64,000 nt of DNA from an uncultured Clostridium sp. (GCA_948470605.1 CAOKPI010000004.1:23159-87158); one strand, 5' to 3'; positions 11,974 to 25,225 are shown, numbered from the stretch's first letter. Notes: generated by a model not told the origin, from the letters alone. A program made the numbers and translations.

Positions 11974-12450
11974 TTATCTTATTTTGAATCTAATTCTATT
12001 GTTAAAAATATCCCTAGACAATCTGTATACAATTGGATTAGAAATTGGTATGTTCCTAATATTGTTCCCAAATCTGTTTAAGTTCTCATCTGTACAATTT
12101 CTTAGCTTATTTCTGTATTTTTGCCTTAAATTAGTAACATCTTCTTGTTTCATTTCTGGAGATAGTGGCTGATAGTTCTCTCGTTCTGGTAATAGTCCCA
12201 ATAAATGAAATAGTAATAAAAATAACACATCAATTCCGTTCATTTTACTATTGAAAACTAAAAAAGTAATATTTTTAATAATCACCCTATGTGGTTCAAT
12301 ATATGTAAGATTAGTTTTTTCTAATTTTCTAATGCTACCATTGATAAATGTAGGAATAACTTTAGAAAACTCACATATAAATTCAAGTCGCTGTTTTAGA
12401 TATTCCTCAAATTCTAGTTCTTGCTTAATTATCTTCAATTCAAACACCAC
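11974..12450 (-). CDS. Hypothetical protein, paralogous to 17057..17365
   Basis: Shares S/G-x-R-x-[IL]-E-x-[TS]-NL-x-Y-x-EPHR-[VL]-[VI]-IKN motif with the second copy. Confidence 0.6.
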   Translation of the reverse strand: MVFELKIIKQELEFEEYLKQRLEFICEFSKVIPTFINGSIRKLEKTNLTYIEPHRVIIKNITFLVFNSKMNGIDVLFLLLFHLLGLLPERENYQPLSPEMKQEDVTNLRQKYRNKLRNCTDENLNRFGNNIRNIPISNPIVYRLSRDIFNNRIRFKIR

Positions 12451-12704
12451 CCTTACCTTTTGGATGGTAATTTTGCAATAAAAAATACCATCCTTTTCAG
12501 AATGATATTTGTATCTATCTGTTCTATTAATTCGAACAGATACGTCTTGGTGCCTAAGCGGTGGTTATTTGCGAAAAAATATACTCCCACTTTTGAACTG
12601 CTTCCGATTATCGACTGTATATAAATTTTAGCATATAATTTATAAAATGTATACTCCTTAACTAAAAATTTTTAAAGAAAATCAGGGACAATGTCCCTGA
12701 CTTT

Positions 12705-13091
12705 CTAAATTCCTTGCTTTTGCCATCTCAGTGTTCTTACTTCAGAACATATTCTGATTAGCTCATCTTTCTGGGCTTTAAAAGTATCATCTACAATTGC
12801 AATCCAGCCAAGCTTATCATAGTATTCCAATGCTTCGTTAACTAGTTTCTCAAACTCTATGCTAGCTTCGTTAGTATTAGCAAATTTCAGTTTATACTTG
12901 CCATATGATACCTCAATTTCTCCTTTTTTTGAGAAATCCATTTTTAGTATCTCTTTAAAAAGACCATATAGCTTAATTACTGCATCTGCTCTTACCATAA
13001 ACCGCCACATTGGTACTGCTATCTTAATGATTATAAGAGTAATCAAAAAGATAATTAAAATGATAAAACTCGCAAAGAACTGTTGTAACAT
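12705..13091 (-). CDS. Hypothetical N-terminally membrane-anchored protein (contains an in-frame CGG)
   Basis: ORF 128 aa with N-terminal TM; in-frame CGG at 13004..13002. Confidence 0.6.
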   Translation of the reverse strand: MLQQFFASFIILIIFLITLIIIKIAVPMWRFMVRADAVIKLYGLFKEILKMDFSKKGEIEVSYGKYKLKFANTNEASIEFEKLVNEALEYYDKLGWIAIVDDTFKAQKDELIRICSEVRTLRWQKQGI

Positions 13092-13176
13092 AAAATAACC
13101 TCCTCAAATGTTGATACAAATTTACTATTAGTTACATAACTATATTATACATCATTTTACATAAATTTGCAAATCT

Positions 13177-13506
13177 TTAAAAGACTTTATTTTTCAATGA
13201 TTTATAAATATTGTATAACACTTCAAAAACAAAAATATTTTGTTCTTTTTCAGTTAGTTCCATTACTTGTGCTGAAGTCATAAGTAAATGCTTATAGTTG
13301 AGCAAATTCAAGAATTTTGTCTTATTATAACTTTCATCAACTGCACATAATAATTTCCTTAAAATTTCTAAAACTTTATCATTTTTCACTTTTACATGAT
13401 AACTTTCAAGCATATCTATACTTAATCTTAATTTATCTGCAAAGTCTAATGTTTCAAAATACTTTACTAAATTTACTACTTTTTCATTATTACATTTTAA
13501 TATCAT
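13177..13506 (-). CDS. Hypothetical protein
   Basis: ORF 109 aa inside accessory element. Confidence 0.5.
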   Translation of the reverse strand: MILKCNNEKVVNLVKYFETLDFADKLRLSIDMLESYHVKVKNDKVLEILRKLLCAVDESYNKTKFLNLLNYKHLLMTSAQVMELTEKEQNIFVFEVLYNIYKSLKNKVF

Positions 13507-13523
13507 AATTTTTTACCTCCGTT

Positions 13524-14859
13524 TTATAATTCATAATTTCTTTTTTTGGTGTTTTTATTATCTATAAAATCAATATCTTCTTGTCTTAAAATATTATCTA
13601 TTTTAAGTTCTTCATATACTTTTTTATAGGTTTCACTTTTAGAATGTCTTACCTTATTTTTTATAAAATTCATTAGTTTGTTCCATAAATATTTGAATGG
13701 CTTTAATACATTTATTTCTTTTTGTTGTTTCGAAATAGTATTTTTTGCTATATCTAAATCTCCTGTTAAATCTCTTATTTCTTCATCTTTCTGTCTAATG
13801 GTAGATTTTAATTCTCTCACTTCGTTATGATGTTCTTTTAAATCTTTTTCGTATTCTTTAATAATAATATCTAAATCATTTACTTTTTTCATTGATTTTG
13901 TAGTATCTTCTACATTTGAAATATAATCTTTTATAGTTGTTACTTGTTCTTGTGAGATAGTATAATTCTTTTTGTTTACTAGATTAGGCTTTAAATTAGA
14001 TACTATTTCTTTAATATTATTGCCATTTTCATTTACTAAATCTGTCTTTTTATTTGCTTGTTCTAATAGTTTCTTATTCTTTTCATATTGCTTTTTTACT
14101 TTATTATAGTTCTGCATTTGACTAACTGGAATATCTTGATTTCTACCTTTTTCTTTTGTTTTGAGCTGATAATCTTGTTCATATACTTTGTTAAATGATT
14201 TTATACAGCAATTTCTCATTTTGTCTTGTATTCTAGTAAGTGATTCTTTTGTAAATATTTGTGATTTTGCTACTTGTTTTTTCATTCCATTTTTGTATCC
14301 GTTCTTTTATTGGAATGCCAATTATATGAAGATGGGGACTTGTTTCATCAAAGTGAATTACTGCATTAGCTATTTTAAATTGCGGGACGGCTGTTACAAA
14401 ATCTTGTAGCTGTTCTTTATAAACTTGTACCATTTTATAGCAATATTCTTGTGTTTTATCTTGCCAAAAATTCATATCTCCAAGTTCAATTATTAGTTCA
14501 CAACATAAATCTCTATTAGAATTTTTTGATATATGCTCAAAGTAATTTTGTATTTTTCTATCTTCTCTTGTTTGCTTATTGTTGTATTCAATTCTTGCAT
14601 TTTCAAACTCTTGTAAATATAAATTTTGAACATCATTTATTAAATTATTTGTTCCATAAATTACAGATATTAGTTCTGTTTTATTATCATATTTTCTTAA
14701 ATTATGGTTATTTGCTTTTGATAATTGTGTTACATTTTGAATAGAATTATTACTAAAAGAAGTTGTATTGGATTGATTATTTTTTGCAATTTCTTTTGCT
14801 TTTTTAGTTTTATTTTTATCGTTTCCAAGATGTATAGAATAGGCTAACATCTCATTCAT
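13524..14859 (-). CDS. mobV: MobV/Pre-family plasmid mobilisation relaxase, requiring a +1 shift at CGG (14301..14299)
   Basis: HFDETSPHLHIIGIPIKE-CGG; skipping C gives GYKNGMKKQVAKSQIFTKESLTRIQDKMR, continuous with the MobV family pattern. Length 1336 = 3n+1. Confidence 0.9.
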
Positions 14860-15065
14860 TTTTCATACTTCCTTGACAAGAGGATTTTGTCTTTCCAAAT
14901 ATCCTAACCCCCTATGGATTTTGACAAGTATGTCAAAATTCGGAGGCTCTGCGAGGCAATAAATTTTCTTCCACTGGAATAAAATTTATTCAAATTAACT
15001 ATTGCCATTTTCATTTTTACTTTGTAAAAACAAAACGTGCCACGTTAATTTGTTTTAAGAAATGC

Positions 15066-16957
<1,892 letters not shown>

Positions 16958-17056
16958 CTATTGACACTTTTAGAATTTTACAATTTATTTATATTAACTT
17001 ATTTTTAATATCACAAATAAATCAATATAGTATAATTTTTAAAAACTCTAAAATTA

Positions 17057-17368
<312 letters not shown>

Positions 17369-17441
17369 TTAGGCACGAAAAAAATCGACCTTTTACAGTC
17401 GATTTAATCGTTTTTTCGTCTGGTGCGACGATATTATCCTT

Positions 17442-17517
17442 TGGTGCCTTGACCTGGAATCGAACCAGGGACACAAGGATTTTCAGTCCTTTGCTCTACC
17501 AACTGAGCTATCAAGGC
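17442..17517 (-). tRNA. tRNA-Phe (GAA)
   Basis: Cloverleaf, anticodon GAA, encoded CCA. Confidence 0.95.
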
Positions 17518-17601
17518 AAATAAAAAAAATGTATACAAATGAATTTCATTCATTTGTATATTTATACTGTAACAGCTAAAGCTTAACAGTATAAATAAAA
17601 A

Positions 17602-17678
17602 TGGCGACCCGGAACGGGCTCGAACCGTCGACCTCTAGCGTGACAGGCTAGCGTTCTAACCAACTGAACTACCGGGCC
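17602..17678 (-). tRNA. tRNA-Asp (GTC)
   Basis: Cloverleaf, anticodon GTC, encoded CCA. Confidence 0.95.
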
Positions 17679-17687
17679 ATAAAAAGA

Positions 17688-17763
17688 TGGTGGTCGCTAT
17701 AGGGCTCGAACCTATGACCCCCTGCTTGTAAGGCAGATGCTCTCCCAGCTGAGCTAAGCGACC
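17688..17763 (-). tRNA. tRNA-Val (TAC)
   Basis: Cloverleaf, anticodon TAC, encoded CCA. Confidence 0.95.
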
Positions 17764-17920
17764 GTTTCGTCTTTCAACGAAATTTATTATACTAATTTTT
17801 TACATACTTGTCAAGCATTTTTTGAATTTTTTTATTTGTTTTTATGTTTTGTTACTTTTTCCCTTGTACCTCTAGCATTTTATACGATGTATTTCTTTCT
17901 GTCATTTCATTTTATTGTTT

Positions 17921-18706
17921 CTAATTTTCCCACATGTTGCTTAACTTTTCTCCTATTTCATAACCTTTTTTATAAAACTCTTCTAAACTCATATTCAAAT
18001 AATGATTACGATAGCATAATTCCAATGTAACTGGTCCTTGATAATTACATTGTTTTAATTTCATAATCACAGATTCCCAATCTATTGTTCCTTCAAAAGG
18101 CAACAAATGTAAATCATCTGATTTATCATTGTCATGTAGATGTACGGCAAAAATTTTATCTTTGCATAATTCATAAGGGAACTCATCGTCAAACCACGCA
18201 TGGCAATGTCCTGCATCGTAACATATTCCTACATTATCATTATGAATATTTCTTATAATATATTGCAACGTCCCTTTTGCTTTCAAATTTTCAAAGGCAA
18301 CTTTTACGCCCAATTCTTCGGCATAATTGACAATCTTTTTAATTCTTTCTAATCCAATCTCATTATGTACTGGTGCTTCGTGTCCATTCGTTAAATGCAT
18401 TACTACCATTATTATTCCATTTTGTTTACAATCTTTTATATCTTTTTTATATCTTTCTACTAATTGGTTTCCTTCTTCCCCTTTTTGCCATATTTCGTTT
18501 ATGTTTTGATAACCTAAATGAGCAAAGATGATGTTAAGTTTCATTTTTTTGCATAAATCTACTTGTTCTTGTTGCGTATATTTCCAGTCTTCGTCATACC
18601 ATTGAATGAAAACATTTTGATACCCCGCTTTTTTTATGGCTTCTATGGTTTGTATTGGAGTTACTTGTGTGTCTGAATTTTGTAGGCAAATGACTAGGTT
18701 TCTCAT
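17921..18706 (-). CDS. Sugar phosphate isomerase/epimerase (AP-endonuclease 2 TIM-barrel fold)
   Basis: VGICYDAGHCHAW, FAVHLHDND motifs. Confidence 0.8.
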   Translation of the reverse strand: MRNLVICLQNSDTQVTPIQTIEAIKKAGYQNVFIQWYDEDWKYTQQEQVDLCKKMKLNIIFAHLGYQNINEIWQKGEEGNQLVERYKKDIKDCKQNGIIMVVMHLTNGHEAPVHNEIGLERIKKIVNYAEELGVKVAFENLKAKGTLQYIIRNIHNDNVGICYDAGHCHAWFDDEFPYELCKDKIFAVHLHDNDKSDDLHLLPFEGTIDWESVIMKLKQCNYQGPVTLELCYRNHYLNMSLEEFYKKGYEIGEKLSNMWEN

Positions 18707-18708
18707 TT

Positions 18709-19284
18709 TTATCCCTTCTTATTCTTTATAAAATTTATTAACTCCTCTTTATTTTCTACTTCAACATATCCTTCATATTTTTTAACAAATTTCCCATCTC
18801 TAAAAAATAACAAGGCTGGTAATTCTTTTATTCCATACTTTTCTAGCAACTCCTGTCCTTCTACTTCTATCTTTCTATATCTTGTATCTTTATCAAAAGT
18901 ATCTGCAATCTCTTTTATGGGTATACTTTTTAATAAACACATAATAGAGTCTTCATTATATAATTCTATTATCATTGGTCTTTTTGCTTGCATTTTTATT
19001 TCAATTTCATCTTTATTTCCCATCATTGCCACATCAATTGGCGTTGCACCATAACGGTCTACCAATAAATCATTGATACTTCTTGGGTCTTCTTCTATTT
19101 CTTTCTTTATTTTTTGATATTCTTCTACATTTTTTGCTACTTTAATAGCAGATACCATGCATGCTTTTTCACATTTACCACAAGATGTACATTTTTTATT
19201 ATCAATTGTTAAACCTTCTTCTCCCCATGAAAAAACACCGGTTAGGACATATTGCCATCCCGTTACATGCTTTATCATTGTCAC
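18709..19284 (-). CDS. Ferredoxin-like 4Fe-4S / thioredoxin-like hybrid protein
   Basis: CTSCGKCEKAC cluster motif, C-terminal thioredoxin-like ELPALLFFRDGKFVKKYEGYV. Confidence 0.7.
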   Translation of the reverse strand: MTMIKHVTGWQYVLTGVFSWGEEGLTIDNKKCTSCGKCEKACMVSAIKVAKNVEEYQKIKKEIEEDPRSINDLLVDRYGATPIDVAMMGNKDEIEIKMQAKRPMIIELYNEDSIMCLLKSIPIKEIADTFDKDTRYRKIEVEGQELLEKYGIKELPALLFFRDGKFVKKYEGYVEVENKEELINFIKNKKG

Positions 19285-19311
19285 ATATTTTAAAATTAAT
19301 TAAAACTGCCA

Positions 19312-19713
19312 TTATCTTTCCATCTCCTTTTTATTTATAATTACGTTTCCTTTTCGTAAATTCTTTAATTTACTTTGATTGATATTAAGAGTTACTCTTC
19401 CCTTAAATTCATTTTGTCTTTCTGTATAATTGACTTTTTCTTTTAAATATATTAGTTGATAGTGTTTTCCTTTCTTTTGTACTTTTATTTTTAAAGATGC
19501 TAATTTCTCTTCTGGTATAGGATTCCAAAAAAATGTTATAATTCTTTTATCTTTTTCTATAATATCTGCCATTTCTAAAAAAAAATCTATGCTTGTTTGT
19601 GAAAATAAGACACTTCTCCTTAATTGCTCTGGATTTTTTCTATAAGTTTTCATTAACTCATCACCTGGACAAGCTTCTGTCTCTTGTATATCAATAATTT
19701 TATCTTTCTTCAT
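19312..19713 (-). CDS. Hypothetical protein
   Basis: ORF 133 aa, tandem with nifS-like gene. Confidence 0.5.
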   Translation of the reverse strand: MKKDKIIDIQETEACPGDELMKTYRKNPEQLRRSVLFSQTSIDFFLEMADIIEKDKRIITFFWNPIPEEKLASLKIKVQKKGKHYQLIYLKEKVNYTERQNEFKGRVTLNINQSKLKNLRKGNVIINKKEMER

Positions 19714-19720
19714 TTTTGGC

Positions 19721-20869
19721 TTATTTTCTCCTTCTTAACATCTTTACTATCTTTTCTAACGTATCTACAAATTGATTGATTTCCTCTTCCGTATTATATT
19801 TTCCTAAGCTAATTCTAATCGAAGAACTATCACTCAAGTCAGCACCCATAGCTGTTAAGACATGAGATGGCTCAATATTTTGTGAGTTACAAGCAGAACC
19901 AGTTCCAATATAGATACCCTGATTTTCTAAAAGTAACAATATTTCTTCTCCCTTTATCCCTTTAAATGCAATATTTGTAGTATTGGGAAGTCTATGTTCT
20001 AGGTCTCCATAGATATAGCACTCTTCTATTCTCTCTTTGATTTTCATTTCCATGCAATCTCTCAAATGTTTCATCACTTCATTTGCCTTATTCTCATCAT
20101 CAAGAATCATTTCAGCTGCTTTACCAATTCCAATAATATAAGGTACATTCTCTGTTCCCCCACGCCTATCATTTTCTTGATGGCCAAATATTAAGGGATT
20201 AAATTTTATTCCACTCTTTACATATAAAACACCGATTCCCTTTGGGGCATGAATTTTATGACCTGATAAGGATAATGTATCAATGTTCATCTCTTTCACA
20301 TCTATTTTTACTTTTCCTATTGCTTGAACGGCATCACAATGAAATAAAATGTTATTTTCTCTGGCTAATTTTCCTATTTCTTTAACCGGATAAATATTTC
20401 CTATTTCATTGTTAGCCATCATAATAGCAATTAGACAAGTATCTTTTTGAATCGCATTTTTTAATTCTTCTAAATCAATTCTTCCTTTTTCATCTACTGA
20501 TAAATAGGTAATGTTATACCCTTTTGTTTCAAGATATTTCATAGTTTCCATGATAGAAGCATGTTCTATCTTTGTAGTAATAATATGTTTTTTATTTTCA
20601 TGTTGGTTGACCGCATTCATGATAGCCGTTACATTACTTTCACTGGCACAACTGGTAAATATGATTTCTTCCTCTCTTGCATTTAGTAATTGTGCCACAT
20701 TTTGGCGTGCTTGTGTTATTTTTTCTTTTATTTCTTTGCTAAAAGAATAGATACTGCTAGGATTTCCATAGCTTTCCTTCAGATAGGGAAGCATTTCTTC
20801 TAATACTTTATCATCACATTTTGTGGTAGCATTGTTGTCTAAATAAATTTTTGAGTTCATAGCTTTCAC
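19721..20869 (-). CDS. Cysteine desulfurase (NifS/IscS family)
   Basis: YLDNNATT, SGHKIHAPKGIGVLY, GTGSACNS. Confidence 0.95.
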   Translation of the reverse strand: MKAMNSKIYLDNNATTKCDDKVLEEMLPYLKESYGNPSSIYSFSKEIKEKITQARQNVAQLLNAREEEIIFTSCASESNVTAIMNAVNQHENKKHIITTKIEHASIMETMKYLETKGYNITYLSVDEKGRIDLEELKNAIQKDTCLIAIMMANNEIGNIYPVKEIGKLARENNILFHCDAVQAIGKVKIDVKEMNIDTLSLSGHKIHAPKGIGVLYVKSGIKFNPLIFGHQENDRRGGTENVPYIIGIGKAAEMILDDENKANEVMKHLRDCMEMKIKERIEECYIYGDLEHRLPNTTNIAFKGIKGEEILLLLENQGIYIGTGSACNSQNIEPSHVLTAMGADLSDSSSIRISLGKYNTEEEINQFVDTLEKIVKMLRRRK

Positions 20870-20938
20870 CTCTATTTTTTATTTTTTCAAAAGCCTATAT
20901 TTGGCTGTCGTTAGCTCCATAATATAAGAATCTCAATA

Positions 20939-21241
20939 TCATATGGCCTCTTCTTTCTTTTTTCTATCATGTCTAAATAAACCAATCGTAGCTGAACTTA
21001 GTATGATAAATTCCATTAGACATCCTGCATAAGCTCCCACAAATATATCGTAGACAATCCACACGATACATATCAAAATTTCTGCTACTCTCATCCATTT
21101 CGTATTATCTTGCCAAGATGCCACTGTCCATGTAATCATTGCTACCATTGGTAACAAACTACTTACATTTTCCCAAGTATAAACCCCAGCACCTATCAAT
21201 AAAGAAATAAAAATAACCAGTACATATAAAAAATATATCAT
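20939..21241 (-). CDS. YgjV-like inner-membrane protein
   Basis: Small membrane ORF. Confidence 0.5.
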   Translation of the reverse strand: MIYFLYVLVIFISLLIGAGVYTWENVSSLLPMVAMITWTVASWQDNTKWMRVAEILICIVWIVYDIFVGAYAGCLMEFIILSSATIGLFRHDRKKKEEAI

Positions 21242-22444
21242 TCATCCTTTTTCTCTACTCTCCTCTTTATTCAAATCTCTACTGATTTTTATAATACCAA
21301 TTAATGCTACTGTAATAAACAACAATAAAATCTTCAACCAAGACATATTTTGTGTGATTCCTACTAGCCACAATACGAAAAAGCCAAGTACACGTGCGAT
21401 GTTAAGATACACCTCTCTAACGATAAAATATTCTGTATTAAATTTGTCTTTGTAAACCCCTTCACTGGAATAATTGAACAATCTTGTTTCTGTAATATTA
21501 AGCAATATATTTACAAAAATATAATAAACTATATTATAAAAAATAATGGTATATAACTGAATGGAAACCATAATACAAGCAAAACTAACTAGAATACATA
21601 GAAAAGATACCTTTAAAATTTTGTTTTCCCTGCTCTCTTTATAATATTTAGCAAACCAAAACATACTAATCACTGTTAAAATAGCAAAAATGGATGTCCA
21701 TGTTCCTAATTCTAAATCATTTTTTAATTCATAGATAATCAGTAAGGAAACTACTAATTCCATCACTCCATATATAGTAATCCCTTTTAAGAACTCAATA
21801 TGATATAGTTTTTTTATTTTGTCATCTTTTTTCACTCTGCTCATAAATTGCTTTAAACAAAGTCGTTCTTCTTGTATATTTTTATTTTGTATGAATAAGC
21901 TTAATGCAAATCGTAATAAAGAAAAAATCAAAATTAGAATTGCCGCCATATCATAAGAATTGAATGTGATATAAGCTCCTAAAAATGTTGGTATGATAAT
22001 TCCTATCATTTGTTCTGCTGCTTTTTTATAACCTTGATATTTGCTTCTTTCTTTGCTCTCTACTTGCTCGGACTCAATCATATTAAATGGAAATCCCGTT
22101 GTTGCTGTTGTAATGCCATTGACGATACCAATCAAACAAACATAGTCTACAATTTTCTCTTTTAATAAAATGATTAAAAATATATTAAATGCCTTAATGG
22201 CTATTCCTAACCTATATAATTTTATTTTGTCTTTTCTTTTTATGTAATCACTAACGATAAATGCTCCTATGGTAGCTACGATATAAGTAACAATATGATA
22301 AATCGCTAGATATACCATATTTTGTTCTGATATTTTATAAAAATAGGATGCTAAAAAGGTCGTTAAAAATATGTCTATTACTTTTCCAATTGCTTTATCA
22401 CATACTAAGATTTTGGCTGGTTTTGATATACTATTTTTGGACAT
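21242..22444 (-). CDS. MFS-like membrane transporter
   Basis: Polytopic membrane protein with 10-12 hydrophobic segments. Confidence 0.65.
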   Translation of the reverse strand: MSKNSISKPAKILVCDKAIGKVIDIFLTTFLASYFYKISEQNMVYLAIYHIVTYIVATIGAFIVSDYIKRKDKIKLYRLGIAIKAFNIFLIILLKEKIVDYVCLIGIVNGITTATTGFPFNMIESEQVESKERSKYQGYKKAAEQMIGIIIPTFLGAYITFNSYDMAAILILIFSLLRFALSLFIQNKNIQEERLCLKQFMSRVKKDDKIKKLYHIEFLKGITIYGVMELVVSLLIIYELKNDLELGTWTSIFAILTVISMFWFAKYYKESRENKILKVSFLCILVSFACIMVSIQLYTIIFYNIVYYIFVNILLNITETRLFNYSSEGVYKDKFNTEYFIVREVYLNIARVLGFFVLWLVGITQNMSWLKILLLFITVALIGIIKISRDLNKEESREKG

Positions 22445-22545
22445 TGTATTTTCCTTCTTTTATGATATTGATTTAATTTTATCATAATGTTACCATAAAA
22501 GTAAACCGGTTCATGACATTTTATTTAACTTTTATGGCTATACTA

Positions 22546-22733
22546 ATGCCAAAAGAAAAGGAATAAAATAGAAAAGTTAATCTGTCAAGCTATTTCTAAT
22601 AGCAAATTTAATGAAATATTTCAGGCACCTCTCAAAACAAGTTTGAGATTCTCCTAAAATATTTCATAACATTTGCTAATTACGAAATACTTTCCATCAT
22701 AACTCTTCTATTTTATTCCTTTTCTTTTGGCAT
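22546..22733. repeat. ~188-bp foldback (MITE-like) element
   Basis: ATGCCAAAAGAAAAGGAATAAAATAGAAAAGTTA at one end, near-perfect inverted copy at the other. Confidence 0.85.
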
Positions 22734-22738
22734 TATAT

Positions 22739-23368
22739 CTATAACTTTTCTATAAAATAATCAAATAATCGCTTGCTATACATATCTTCTAAAAGCGACT
22801 CTGGATGCCATTGAATGCCAAGAAAAAATTTCTTGTTTTTATCTTCTACCGCTTCTAATATGTTATCCTCGCTATAAGCTACACAATCTAAATTAGTAAA
22901 TGGAATTTGCCTCATATGTCTACTATTCACTTTTATTTTTTCTTCCCCTATGATTTGATATAATAGACTGTTTCTTTTTATGATAATATCGTGAACATAT
23001 TCTTCCTCACTGCAATGGTTTCCGCTTTCAATTTCTGTTCTTACTTTTCCATTAAATAATTTTCCTATGGTTTGCATTCCTAGACAAATTCCTAATGTAG
23101 GTTTGTCAATTTCATATAAATATTTTATGATTTTATAATCTATTTCATGTATCTTTGAACCACCAGGAGCTATAATGCCATCACAAAAATCTAGGGTGTC
23201 TTTTACCCTTTCCCATTCGCCTTTATTTTCAAATAAAATGGGGATTGTGATAACGTTTACATCATACCTTGTCAAGTATTGAATGAGTTCCCTTTTGCAA
23301 CCATATAGTTCTATTTCTTTGTAGTCTGCTATGTATTCTCTTGCGATAATTCCAATTGTTTTTTTCAT
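22739..23368 (-). CDS. Gamma-glutamyl-GABA hydrolase / class I glutamine amidotransferase-like
   Basis: CDGIIAPGGSKIHEID, LGICLGMQ, GIQWHPE. Confidence 0.88.
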   Translation of the reverse strand: MKKTIGIIAREYIADYKEIELYGCKRELIQYLTRYDVNVITIPILFENKGEWERVKDTLDFCDGIIAPGGSKIHEIDYKIIKYLYEIDKPTLGICLGMQTIGKLFNGKVRTEIESGNHCSEEEYVHDIIIKRNSLLYQIIGEEKIKVNSRHMRQIPFTNLDCVAYSEDNILEAVEDKNKKFFLGIQWHPESLLEDMYSKRLFDYFIEKL

Positions 23369-23731
23369 TCCATTCCTTCCTTTATTTTTTTATTCAATTC
23401 CTTTTCAGTGTATTGTATTCCTCTCAATATTTCCTTAACCCCTACTATACCACAAGACCTAATATTTTACAATAATCAATTATTTATTATTTTACTAATT
23501 GTAAATAAAAGTTTTGTTTTTTGTTGAAAGCTATTGATTTTTTCTATAATTTTGTAATAATAAATTATATGGAAAGGATGTTTGGTTGGTGCAAGAATTA
23601 TTAAATATTTTAAACAATGCTAAAAAAGCCTTGATTGCTATTATAAAATACATAAATCTTAAGATTTTTCTAATAAAAGAAATACTCCTAAAGATTATGT
23701 TAAATGAATTAATAAGAAAACAAAAATTATA

Positions 23732-23908
23732 ATGAATTCTTCAGAATTTATCCAAAAATTAAAAGAATTCATTGTTGGTGGTGATGTTGTTTGGGTTGAA
23801 TTTGGATTTAATATAGGTGAAGAAAATTCTCGCATAAAATCCTTGATTTTACATAAAAATATAGTATCATTTTTAATTAATAGGATATCTATTGAATTAA
23901 ATAACTGA
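23732..23908 (+). CDS. Possible small ORF (58 aa), unknown
   Basis: MNSSEFIQKLKEFIVGGDVVWVEFGFNIGEENSRIKSLILHKNIVSFLINRISIELNN; below the ORF-track cutoff. Confidence 0.3.
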   Translation: MNSSEFIQKLKEFIVGGDVVWVEFGFNIGEENSRIKSLILHKNIVSFLINRISIELNN

Positions 23909-23995
23909 GAAGGCTTATTTCGGTAAGCAGTTATGATTTAGAATGTAGCTCATATAAAAAATATATGAGCTACAGTTTTTATTGTTTATATAACT

Positions 23996-24547
23996 TTATA
24001 AATAACATACAATCTCTTCAAAAGTATCATAGCCATTTTCACTATTAATATGTCCAGCCTTTGGCATAAAGACTTGTTCTGTTGCAACTGTATCCGCAAA
24101 ATCTTTTTCCGCTTCCTGTTTTACATATGGGTCATTATCGGAATAGAAACATATAATTTCATCAGCATATTGTTTTACTTCTTGCAAATTATCAAAATAC
24201 ATTGATTGATTAACCTTATCATATTCCTCATTAATTCCAAAATAATTGTTAAATCCACATACAAAGATTAATTTTTTAACTTTCACTTTATTTTCAGTCA
24301 AAAATTTTGATACAAATACTGGTGCGATACTATGTGCAATAATCGTAGTATTCTCATTGATTAATCCTATCTCTAAATAATTTTTTAATAACTTACTCCA
24401 ATTTTCGTAATTTTGATACCCTACTCCTATCGGAAAATCTGGTACATATACTTGTTTTCCTTCTGCTTCAATAAAATCGTGTAGCCACCCTATCCAATTT
24501 GAGTAGGGGCTACTAAAACTGCCATGTATGATAAAATAATTATTCAT
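23996..24547 (-). CDS. RBBP9/YdeN-family alpha/beta hydrolase
   Basis: AHSIAPVF nucleophile region, small serine hydrolase pattern. Confidence 0.8.
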   Translation of the reverse strand: MNNYFIIHGSFSSPYSNWIGWLHDFIEAEGKQVYVPDFPIGVGYQNYENWSKLLKNYLEIGLINENTTIIAHSIAPVFVSKFLTENKVKVKKLIFVCGFNNYFGINEEYDKVNQSMYFDNLQEVKQYADEIICFYSDNDPYVKQEAEKDFADTVATEQVFMPKAGHINSENGYDTFEEIVCYL

Positions 24548-24562
24548 ACTATTTCCTCCTTA

Positions 24563-25225
24563 TTATTCAATCTCAATACTTTCGTCATTTTCCAATATTT
24601 CGTATTCTACTTCATTTTTTTCAAACATTTCTTTTAGAAAGTCATAGTTTACAGGATAAGCTGGACTATCTGTATGTAGTGGTATGACTAGTTTAGCATT
24701 TGTTGCTTTTGCTAATAAAGATGCTTCAAAAGCCCCCATTACAACTCCATAATCTGATACAGGAACACATAAAATATCATATTTGTATTCATTTTCAAAA
24801 CAAATAGTATCACTTGTTATATAAATTCTTGTATCTTTATCATCTATGATATAACCAATATTTTCGTTTACCTTTCCTCCTGATTGTTTCATTGGTGGTA
24901 TATAGCCATGTTCTGCATGTACTACTTCTATTGTTATCTCATTATCTAAATTTATCCTATCATTTTCTTTAACAATATGGATAGCTAAGGTTGGATACGT
25001 CTTCTTAACTTCATTACTAGAATATATTTCTATGCTGTCGTCTATTTTCTCTAATATTTCTGTATAACAGTGGTCAGGGTGTTTATGTGTTATTAATATG
25101 ATGTCTACGTTATTCCAAATTTCAAAGTATTCTTCTTTATATTTTAGATTACCTGGGTCTATTAATATTTTCTTTCCTTTTGTTTCAATTAATAAACATG
25201 ATTGTGGGAATTTTGTAATTTTCAT
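24563..25225 (-). CDS. MBL-fold metal-dependent hydrolase
   Basis: THKHPDHC, DPGNL. Confidence 0.8.
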   Translation of the reverse strand: MKITKFPQSCLLIETKGKKILIDPGNLKYKEEYFEIWNNVDIILITHKHPDHCYTEILEKIDDSIEIYSSNEVKKTYPTLAIHIVKENDRINLDNEITIEVVHAEHGYIPPMKQSGGKVNENIGYIIDDKDTRIYITSDTICFENEYKYDILCVPVSDYGVVMGAFEASLLAKATNAKLVIPLHTDSPAYPVNYDFLKEMFEKNEVEYEILENDESIEIE

